Source of the DNA: SXXH01 sp041165735 | GTDB lineage: Bacteria; Planctomycetota; UBA1135; GCA-002686595 | NCBI GenBank assembly: GCA_046341775.1 | Contig: JBKDQQ010000026.1 | Coordinates: 1-5,235 of the forward strand | Direction of reading: 5' to 3' | DNA length: 5,235 nucleotides | Part shown: piece by piece, positions 1 to 4,959 of the stretch | How the letters are laid out: the number at the start of each line of letters is the position of its first letter | Numbering within the stretch: the stretch's first letter is position 1 | Notes under the pieces: model-generated | Databases searched by the model: none | The model's input: the letters and a program-made list of their open reading frames with translations, nothing else | Told to the model about the DNA's origin: nothing | Position numbers and translations under genes: made by a program

Positions 1-114
1 CAACCCTCGAAGTCGAGCACCCAGTACAAGCTGAAGTGCCCGGCTTGCAGCAGCAACCTCTCGTTCGAAGAGGGCTGCGTGAAGTGCCACGCCTGCGGCT
101 TCAGCCAGTGCTGA
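1..114 (+). CDS. nrdJ: C-terminal end of probable B12-dependent (class II) ribonucleotide reductase, 5' truncated
   Basis: Only the last 37 residues and the TGA stop lie in the window. The tail reads YKLKCPAC, then a short spacer, then EEGCVKCHACGFSQC at the very end. The six cysteines are at local residues 13, 16, 26, 29, 32 and 37. This CPxC ... GCxxCxxCGxSxC ending is typical of long adenosylcobalamin-dependent ribonucleotide reductases, which make deoxyribonucleotides in the cytoplasm. In that family the tail forms a zinc ribbon and the terminal cysteines are thought to relay electrons to the active-site disulfide. The catalytic body is outside the window, so the call rests on the tail alone. 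Another protein with a C-terminal zinc ribbon cannot be fully excluded. The gene converges on the phosphoesterase gene downstream and is separated from it by hairpins. Confidence 0.8.
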   Translation, partial: QPSKSSTQYKLKCPACSSNLSFEEGCVKCHACGFSQC

Positions 115-117
115 TCG

Positions 118-161
118 CCGTCGGGACGCACGACGGATAGCAGCGTCGCCAACCACGACGC
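118..161 (+). other. Two tandem small hairpins in the 3' region of nrdJ
   Basis: Just after the nrdJ stop are two perfect 6-bp stems, each with a 7-nt loop. The first pairs CCGTCG (118-123) with CGACGG (131-136). The second pairs GCGTCG (143-148) with CGACGC (156-161). They start 25 bases apart and share a CGTCG/CGACG core, so arms from different hairpins could also pair. Neither is followed by a T-run, so they are not obvious terminators. They may protect the mRNA 3' end or simply reflect GC-rich sequence. The pairing is seen directly; a function is not. Confidence 0.4.
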
Positions 162-179
162 ACGCGACTCTCTCTCCCG

Positions 180-220
180 CGCGGGGCTCCATCCAACGGA
201 TGGGGCCCCGCGTGTTGCTT
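180..220 (+). terminator. Rho-independent-type terminator after nrdJ
   Basis: A 15-bp stem pairs 180-194 with 198-212 around a 3-nt AAC loop, with a single T-G wobble (188/204). It is followed by TGTTGCTT, which is moderately T-rich on the plus strand. The position between two convergent genes fits a terminator for nrdJ. On the minus strand the stem is not followed by a T-run, so it would stop the phosphoesterase transcript only by structure. A smaller hairpin (GGCGC 221-225 with GCGCC 230-234) lies between this stem and the phosphoesterase stop. Confidence 0.75.
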
Positions 221-239
221 GGCGCGTCGGCGCCGCGCT

Positions 240-2189
240 TCAGGGGCAGAACACGACGCGCAAGCCGTCGGACAAGTTGAAGCCGCTGCCGCCCGGACCG
301 GCCGGGTCGCGGAACTGCAACTGGAAGTAGCGCGCGCTGCCCGGAGCGAGCGTACCCGCGAAAGGGGCGGAGTTGACGTCGATGGCGCGTTCGAAGGCGC
401 CGATGAAGTTCGAATAGATGAAGGGTCCTAGTCGCTGCACCGAGCCGCCGACGCAACGGTAGCCATCGCCGAAGGGGACCTGCGCGGCGGTGCCACCGAC
501 GAAGAAGATGCCCTTGCGGTTCGGCGGAGCGAAGTCGACGAGCAAGCGCAGGTCGTTGGCCGCGAGGCTGGTGCCCCCGAGATGCGAGATGCGCGCGCCG
601 GCGCTGAAGCTGTTCGGGGTCGATGTGCAGTAGGAAGTGGGCGGCGTGCAAGCGGCGAGGCGCACGACGAGCATCGGGCGCTCGGCCACCTGGGCCCACT
701 GCGACGAGCGGAACTCCCAACGGTCCGTGCCCGCGGCTTGGACCAGCCAACCGTGGTTGGGCGCGCCGTCGACCCACGCTTGCACGCTGGCGGTGACATC
801 GAAGGCGCGGGTCGTCTTGGAAACGGCGCCCGTGGAATGGTCCGCGGTCGCGAGCGCCTCCGTGCCCAGTTGCACGCCCGAACCGAGCGAGTTCCACGTC
901 GATGCTTCGTTCCACGTGGACGACATGCGGTGCAAGCGCCCACCGGTGGCGCTGTCCGCATTGGTTCCCTCGGTGGTCAGCACGAGGAAGGCGCGTTCGA
1001 TGGATGCACCCGGCGGGATGCGCCCGGACGCGGTGCCGACGATGTCGTCGAAGCGCAGCAAGCCCTGCTCCTTGTCCGCGTCGCCGTCGCAGCGCACGAC
1101 GGAGGCTTGACCCAGGTTGGCGCCTGGTTGCGTGACCCCCACGCTGCCGTCGCCGATGTAGGTGTCCTTCGCGCCGGTGTACGAGCCATGGCCCGCGTCC
1201 TGTCCTTGGCGGAAGCGCAGCGTCTCGTGGCTCGCCAGTTCGGCCACCAACGCATCGAGGTCGAGCGGCAAGGTGAAGTTGTCGTCAGGCGTGGTGTTGC
1301 GGTCGGGTCCGCTGGAGAGTCCCGGGATGTACACGGGCGAGCGCGTGTCGAACTCGACCGTGTCCAGCGACGGCCTGAACTTGACGACGCGGAACCAGCC
1401 GTTGCCGCCTTCGGGGTCGGTTTGGAAGTCCTGCAAGACCTCGTGGACCACGCCGCCGAAGGCGTTGCTGCCCGTGCGGCGTCCGTTCCCGTGGATGTGG
1501 CCGCACAAGACCATGAACACCTGCCCGTAGGGCTCGACCACCTTGGCGCGCACCTGCGCGGCCGAGTTGTCGCCCGCGCCGTCGGGCGTCGCGCCGCCGT
1601 TCGTGTAGTTGCCGGGATTGCCCGTCCCGAGGTGTTCGTGCGTCGACAGGATCGTGGGCAGTCGCGGGAACTGCGCCATCACGGCCTGGGCCCACTCGAG
1701 CGCGTCGTCGTCCGCGCGCCATTCCAAGGCGATGTGCAGCAACTCCTGTCCACCGGCGATGAAGCGTTGGGCGTGGCTCGTGCCGTCGGGCGAACTGGCG
1801 TGGTACCAAGGCTCGCCGACGTAGCGCGCGGGACCGAACCACTGGATGTAGGCGCTGGCGCCGGAGGCCTTGTCGCTGACCGTGTCGTAGTCGTGGTTGC
1901 CGCAGGCCGCGCTGTAGGCGAACCCCGGCACGTTGGAGATCACGTCCATCGCCTGGTCGGCGCGCGCCCACTCGGCCGCGTAGGCCGAACCGTTGTCGAC
2001 GATGTCGCCGACGTGCGTCACGAACACCACGCCCTCCGCCTGGCGCGCCGCGACGATGGCCTGCGTCTGCGCGAGGAAGGTCGGGAACCACGCGATGTTC
2101 TCGGAGTAATACTGCGTGTCCGGGATCACGGCGATGGCGAAGTCGCCGACCTGCGGGGCGAGGGCCAAGGCGAGCGCGGCGGGGATCAT
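240..2189 (-). CDS. Exported calcineurin-like metallophosphoesterase with DNRLRE-type domain and planctomycete C-terminal module
   Basis: The protein has 649 residues from the ATG at 2187-2189 and probably hydrolyses phosphoester bonds outside the cytoplasm; its substrate is unknown. Residues 15-285 hold the dinuclear-metal phosphoesterase motifs in order: DTQ (24-26, Gln replacing the usual His of DxH), GDIVDNG (61-67), GNHD (97-100), THEH (183-186) and GHIH (230-233). Residues about 336-511 resemble the DNRLRE (CBM96-like) beta-sandwich, with LLRFD, a Trp-rich STWNEASTW stretch, FDVTASVQAW and ERPMLVV. Residues 519-649 are the C-terminal module shared with the gene at 2431. I chose this start because it puts the hydrophobic PAALALALA segment at the N-terminus. 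The signal peptide is short and uncharged, which is odd. An upstream in-frame ATG (2274-2276) would bury that segment behind acidic residues. No clear ribosome binding site is visible. Enzyme family is sure; start and substrate are not. Confidence 0.88.
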   Translation of the reverse strand: MIPAALALALAPQVGDFAIAVIPDTQYYSENIAWFPTFLAQTQAIVAARQAEGVVFVTHVGDIVDNGSAYAAEWARADQAMDVISNVPGFAYSAACGNHDYDTVSDKASGASAYIQWFGPARYVGEPWYHASSPDGTSHAQRFIAGGQELLHIALEWRADDDALEWAQAVMAQFPRLPTILSTHEHLGTGNPGNYTNGGATPDGAGDNSAAQVRAKVVEPYGQVFMVLCGHIHGNGRRTGSNAFGGVVHEVLQDFQTDPEGGNGWFRVVKFRPSLDTVEFDTRSPVYIPGLSSGPDRNTTPDDNFTLPLDLDALVAELASHETLRFRQGQDAGHGSYTGAKDTYIGDGSVGVTQPGANLGQASVVRCDGDADKEQGLLRFDDIVGTASGRIPPGASIERAFLVLTTEGTNADSATGGRLHRMSSTWNEASTWNSLGSGVQLGTEALATADHSTGAVSKTTRAFDVTASVQAWVDGAPNHGWLVQAAGTDRWEFRSSQWAQVAERPMLVVRLAACTPPTSYCTSTPNSFSAGARISHLGGTSLAANDLRLLVDFAPPNRKGIFFVGGTAAQVPFGDGYRCVGGSVQRLGPFIYSNFIGAFERAIDVNSAPFAGTLAPGSARYFQLQFRDPAGPGGSGFNLSDGLRVVFCP

Positions 2190-2294
2190 GACGGCAGAGT
2201 CTGCTTCGTTCTGGTGAACATCCCGTGAAGGATCTGCAAGGACGCGCCCGCCGGCTTCGACGCTTGTCGGAGCCAAGCACCGCCTTCAAGCGGC

Positions 2295-2304
2295 CTTTGC
2301 AAAG
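2295..2304. promoter_or_regulatory. CTTTGCAAAG palindrome, possible operator
   Basis: This perfect 10-bp inverted repeat lies near the middle of the divergent intergenic region, 106 bases from the phosphoesterase start and 127 from the gene at 2431. A dimeric regulator could bind such a site and control both genes. A single 10-bp palindrome can also occur by chance, and no promoter hexamers are clearly placed around it. Confidence 0.2.
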
Positions 2305-2422
2305 TCGCGCGACCATCAACCATGCGTTGAACGAAATGCTGCGCAGGCTTGAACCACGGGTGCGCATGAACGCGAACCGCGTCGGCCTCGAACCGGACAA
2401 CGACCCACCGAACCAAACCAGC

Positions 2423-2426
2423 AGGA
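2423..2426 (+). promoter_or_regulatory. Weak Shine-Dalgarno for the gene at 2431
   Basis: AGGA lies 4 bases before the ATG at 2431. The spacing is tight and the match short, but it supports this start, and the signal peptide that follows immediately agrees. Confidence 0.4.
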
Positions 2427-2430
2427 CAAC

Positions 2431-3789
2431 ATGAAGCACCTCGCACTGCAGACCCTGTTCGCTTCGTCGATCGTCGGAGCCGCCGCCGCCCAAGGCGTGC
2501 CGGCCTTCTATCTCTCCGAGCTCGCCATCGACATCCCCGGCACGGACCAGTCGCAGGAGTTCGTCGAGATCCGCGGTCCGGCCAACACGGCGATGACCGA
2601 TTGGTACCTGCTGACCGTGGACGGAGATGGCGGCGCCAGCGGCGTCGTCGACCAGTCGATCCCGCTGTCCGGCTTCACCACCGGATCGAACGGCCTGCTG
2701 CTGATCCGCGACGACATCAGCATCCTCAACCCGGCCCCCGACGCGGCCACCGCGGTCTACGTGCAGGACTTCGCCCCGGACATCGAGAACGGCACGAACA
2801 CCTACATCCTCGGCTACCTCGCGCCGGGCGGCGCGGCGCCGATCGTCGGCGCCGACCTCGACCTCGACAACAACGGCACCATCGATGTGACGCTGGCGAG
2901 CTTCGGCTTCATCCACTTCGACGGCTTCGGCATCGTCGAGAGCGACATCATCAACGTGAACAACACCTACGCGGACGACCTCGGCTTCACCGTCGTCGGT
3001 CCGTTCACCACGCCGGCCTACACGCCGGACGGCGTGCACCGCATCTTCAACGCCGCGGGCACGCCTTGCTCGTGGACGGGTGGCGACCTCGTGGGCACCA
3101 ATCCCGGCGGCGCCTACGACTTCGACTTCGCCACGGGCGAGGTGTTCGGCTTCGACATCCACGGCCTGACCGCCGTCCAGCTCAATCCGGGCACGCTCAA
3201 CACCCTGCCCGACACGGACGGCGACGGTGTCGCCAACGGTTGCGACAACTGCCCGAATGTCGCCAACCCCGACCAGGCGGACGGCGACAACGACGGCCTC
3301 GGCGACGCCTGCACCGCCATCGCGGGCTTCTGCTTCGGCGACGGTTCCGGCACGGCCTGCCCCTGCGGCAACGCTTCGGCGGTCGGCTCGGGCGCGGGCT
3401 GCTTGAACTCGCTGGGCTCGGCCGGACTCCTCGCCGGCGCGGGCATCCCGAGCATCGCGGCCGACACGGTCGTCCTCGCGGGCAGCGGCATGCCGAACAG
3501 CTCGGCCTTGTACTTCCAAGGCACTCTGCGCCAATCCGGCGGCGCCGGAGCGCTCTTCGGCGACGGCCTGCGTTGCGCAGGCGGCTCCGTCGTGCGCCTC
3601 GGCACGGCGACGAACCTCGCCGGCACGTCGACCTACCCCGCCGCCGGCCAGCCTTCGGTCTCGACCAAGGGCCTCGTCGTCGCGCCGGGCACCCGCACCT
3701 ACCAGGTCTGGTACCGCAATTCGGCCTCGTTCTGCACGACGAGCACCTTCAACCTCACGAACGGCGTCGAGGTTGTCTGGAATCCTTGA
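2431..3789 (+). CDS. Secreted lamin-tail-like / thrombospondin type 3 protein with planctomycete C-terminal module
   Basis: This 452-residue protein has a clear Sec signal peptide (MKHLALQTLFASSIVGAAAAQ, cleavage probably after AAA-20 or Q21), so it is exported. Residues 26-95 (FYLSELAIDIPGTDQSQEFVEIRG, then WYLLTVDGDG) resemble the start of lamin-tail-like (LTD) beta-sandwich domains. A DLDLDNNGTID stretch (142-152) looks calcium-binding. Residues 261-294 are a thrombospondin type 3 calcium-binding repeat with DTDGDG, CDNCP and DGDNDGLGDAC. Residues 300-314 read FCFGDGSGTACPCGN and lead into the C-terminal module (about 315-452) with FGDGLRCAGGSVVRLG and FNLTNG. No catalytic residues are recognised, so a structural, adhesive or surface role is likelier than an enzymatic one. 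Codons end in C very often, which may mean strong expression. The glycerophosphodiesterase gene follows after 36 bases with no terminator between, suggesting cotranscription. Domain names are by eye, and the precise function is unknown. Confidence 0.88.
   Translation: MKHLALQTLFASSIVGAAAAQGVPAFYLSELAIDIPGTDQSQEFVEIRGPANTAMTDWYLLTVDGDGGASGVVDQSIPLSGFTTGSNGLLLIRDDISILNPAPDAATAVYVQDFAPDIENGTNTYILGYLAPGGAAPIVGADLDLDNNGTIDVTLASFGFIHFDGFGIVESDIINVNNTYADDLGFTVVGPFTTPAYTPDGVHRIFNAAGTPCSWTGGDLVGTNPGGAYDFDFATGEVFGFDIHGLTAVQLNPGTLNTLPDTDGDGVANGCDNCPNVANPDQADGDNDGLGDACTAIAGFCFGDGSGTACPCGNASAVGSGAGCLNSLGSAGLLAGAGIPSIAADTVVLAGSGMPNSSALYFQGTLRQSGGAGALFGDGLRCAGGSVVRLGTATNLAGTSTYPAAGQPSVSTKGLVVAPGTRTYQVWYRNSASFCTTSTFNLTNGVEVVWNP
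3211..3312 (+). other. Thrombospondin type 3 calcium-binding segment (within the gene at 2431)
   Basis: Residues 261-294 contain two Asp-rich loops, DTDGDG and DGDNDG, flanking CDNCPNVANPDQ. This is the classic TSP3 pattern, in which Asp side chains bind calcium and cysteines form disulfides. It sits exactly between the N-terminal domain and the C-terminal module, where it probably acts as a calcium-stiffened linker outside the cytoplasm. Confidence 0.85.
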
Positions 3790-3810
3790 CAGACTTCGTC
3801 GGTTGACGAC

Positions 3811-3815
3811 GGAAG
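3811..3815 (+). promoter_or_regulatory. Shine-Dalgarno-like GGAAG supporting the TTG start at 3826
   Basis: GGAAG ends 10 bases before the TTG at 3826. No ATG or GTG occurs in this frame between the TGA at 3787 and codon 25, so this site helps decide the start. A weak 5-bp hairpin (TCGTC 3797-3801 with GACGA 3805-3809) lies just upstream. Confidence 0.35.
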
Positions 3816-3825
3816 CGAGCCGACC

Positions 3826-4764
3826 TTGATCCCGAGCACCAAGTCGGCCCGCCCCGCCAAGGGGGGCGTCCGCGGATTCGCGGGCGCCCTCGCCTTGCAT
3901 GTGGCGTCCACTGTCGTCCTGCTGGGCGCATGCGTCGCGCACGGGGACCGCGACCGCCACGATCCGTGGCGCGACGAGGAGCGCTTCGGCACCGCGCTCG
4001 CCGCGCGACCCTTGGTGGTCGCCCACCGCGGCAGCAGCGCGGAATGGCCGGAGAACACGCTGCCGGCGCTGCTCGCGGGCGTGGACGCGGGCGCCGACCT
4101 CCACGAGTTCGACACCTTCGAGTCGGCGGAAGGCGTGCCCTACCTGATGCACGATCGCACGCTGGACCGCACCACGGACGCCGACGAACGAACCGGGCGC
4201 GTCGACTTGCCGGCGGCGGGGGTCGCGCTGGACTTCCTGCGGACGCTCGACGCCGGCGCATGGAAGGCCGAGCGGCACCGCGGGGTGGGCGTTCCGACCC
4301 TCGAGGAGGCCCTGCGCGCCCTCGGGCCCGGTCGCGCAGCCATGATCGAGCGCAAGGACGGACGCCCCCAGCCCGTCCTCGAGGTCGTGCGGCGCCTCGG
4401 ACGACTCGACTTGGATGTGCTGCAGAGCTTCGACTGGACTTGGCTGGCGGAGGTCCGCGCCTTGGAGCCCCGGGCGCAACTGGGCGCCTTGGGATCGGGT
4501 CCCATCGATGCCGGGAAGCTGGCCCAGCTCGCCGCGCTCGATGTGGACTTCGTGCATTGGAAGCACGCGGACCTCGACGAGGCCACGGTGCGCGCGTTGC
4601 ACGCGCGTGGCTGGATCGTGGGCGCGTACACGATCGACGATCCCGCGCGCTGGGAGGAACTGGCCCGCATGGGGGTCGACTTCCTCACGACCAACCGGCC
4701 GGCGGCCTTGGTCGCCTCGCAACGCGAAGGTGCCGTCGCGCGCCCCGCGTCGCGGGGGCGTTGA
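3826..4764 (+). CDS. Glycerophosphodiester phosphodiesterase, predicted lipoprotein
   Basis: This 312-residue protein is predicted to hydrolyse glycerophosphodiesters, the deacylated phospholipid headgroups, to glycerol 3-phosphate and an alcohol. The GDPD TIM-barrel signatures appear in order: HRGS (67-70), PENT (75-78), EFD (94-96), MHDRTLDRTT (108-117), IERK (174-177), QSF (200-202) and GVDFLTTNRP (283-292). By family knowledge, His67 and His109 are the catalytic pair and Glu94, Asp96 and Glu175 bind the metal. The N-terminus has Lys/Arg residues, a hydrophobic segment and the lipobox LGAC with Cys36, so it is probably a membrane-anchored lipoprotein. The TTG start is chosen because it keeps the charged signal n-region. 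The later GTG at codon 26 would lose it. The gene follows the TSP3 gene by 36 bases in the same frame, with that gene's TGA as the nearest upstream stop; the two are probably one operon. Function is secure; substrate preference is not. Confidence 0.93.
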   Translation: MIPSTKSARPAKGGVRGFAGALALHVASTVVLLGACVAHGDRDRHDPWRDEERFGTALAARPLVVAHRGSSAEWPENTLPALLAGVDAGADLHEFDTFESAEGVPYLMHDRTLDRTTDADERTGRVDLPAAGVALDFLRTLDAGAWKAERHRGVGVPTLEEALRALGPGRAAMIERKDGRPQPVLEVVRRLGRLDLDVLQSFDWTWLAEVRALEPRAQLGALGSGPIDAGKLAQLAALDVDFVHWKHADLDEATVRALHARGWIVGAYTIDDPARWEELARMGVDFLTTNRPAALVASQREGAVARPASRGR

Positions 4765-4791
4765 ACCCGCCCCGGTCGGGTGGGGCCGGTT
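4741..4791 (+). terminator. Candidate terminator hairpins at the end of the GDPD gene
   Basis: Two adjacent GC-rich hairpins lie here. The first pairs CGCCCC (4741-4746) with GGGGCG (4755-4760) inside the last codons. The second pairs 4764-4773 with 4782-4791, nine of ten positions pairing (one C-C mismatch), with an 8-nt loop, and starts at the last base of the stop codon. No T-run follows, so intrinsic termination is uncertain, though GC-rich genomes often have such U-poor stems. Confidence 0.4.
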
Positions 4792-4959
4792 CCATTCGGG
4801 CGCCGAGTTCGGACGCAACTTGCTTCCGCCGCGGGATTTCCGCCTCATGCTCGCGCCCGGGCCGAAGGCTCGGAACTTTCCTCGGTGGAATGCGCGGCCG
4901 AGCGCGCTTTTCCAACACGGGGAGGCGCACGCGAAGGTCCAAGGCTCGGCGTACACATC
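4765..4959 (+). other. Intergenic region upstream of the lipoprotein gene
   Basis: These 195 bases separate the GDPD gene from the next lipoprotein. They hold the terminator-like stem described above and a second short hairpin, GCGCG (4892-4896) with CGCGC (4903-4907), followed directly by TTTT. There is also a 9-bp direct repeat AAGGCTCGG (4865-4873 and 4941-4949). A 38-codon ORF (ATG 4847-4849, stop 4961-4963) overlaps the downstream start as ATGA. I saw no convincing promoter. Confidence 0.4.
4892..4911 (+). terminator. Short GC hairpin followed by TTTT
   Basis: A 5-bp all-GC stem with a 6-nt GCCGAG loop runs straight into TTTT (4908-4911). This is the layout of an intrinsic terminator, though the stem is short. 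It lies only about 50 bases before the next start codon, so if active it would end the GDPD transcript or act as an attenuator in the leader of the lipoprotein gene. Confidence 0.3.

Larger units (their letters stand above)
2190..2430. other. Divergent intergenic region between phosphoesterase and secreted-protein genes
   Basis: These 241 bases must carry the promoters for both divergent genes, but I found no convincing -35/-10 pair on either strand. Visible elements are a 10-bp perfect palindrome CTTTGCAAAG (2295-2304), two TTGAAC hexamers 22 bases apart (2327-2332 and 2349-2354), and a related ATGAAC at 2366-2371. On the minus strand a small ORF (ATG at 2219-2221) encodes MFTRTKQTLPS and stops at 2186-2188, overlapping the phosphoesterase start as ATGA. 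Regulatory roles are inference only. Confidence 0.45.

Noticed and set aside
582..2228. A 548-codon open frame on the plus strand opposite the phosphoesterase
   Set aside because: It is rich in Arg, Val, Ala and Gly, has no recognisable motif, and mirrors a gene with intact catalytic motifs on the other strand.
2327..2377. TTGAAC as a -35 box of a housekeeping promoter
   Set aside because: At 16-18 base spacing no sequence resembling TATAAT follows either TTGAAC copy.
2601..3806. A 401-codon plus-strand frame overlapping the TSP3 gene
   Set aside because: The product is Arg/His/Pro-rich out-of-frame translation, while the overlapping frame has a signal peptide and clear domains.
3797..3809. 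Hairpin between the TSP3 and GDPD genes as a terminator
   Set aside because: The stem is only 5 bp (TCGTC/GACGA) with no T-run, too weak to support termination.
4865..4949. Direct repeat AAGGCTCGG at 4865 and 4941 as a regulatory or attachment site
   Set aside because: A single pair of 9-bp matches in GC-rich DNA can occur by chance, and there is no mobile element or integrase nearby.
1285..4956. A 1223-codon open frame on the minus strand crossing several genes
   Set aside because: It is antisense to the TSP3 and GDPD genes and reads the phosphoesterase in a wrong frame. Its product is low-complexity Arg/Ala/Gly/Val sequence with no domain. Long antisense frames are expected where codons are GC-rich.
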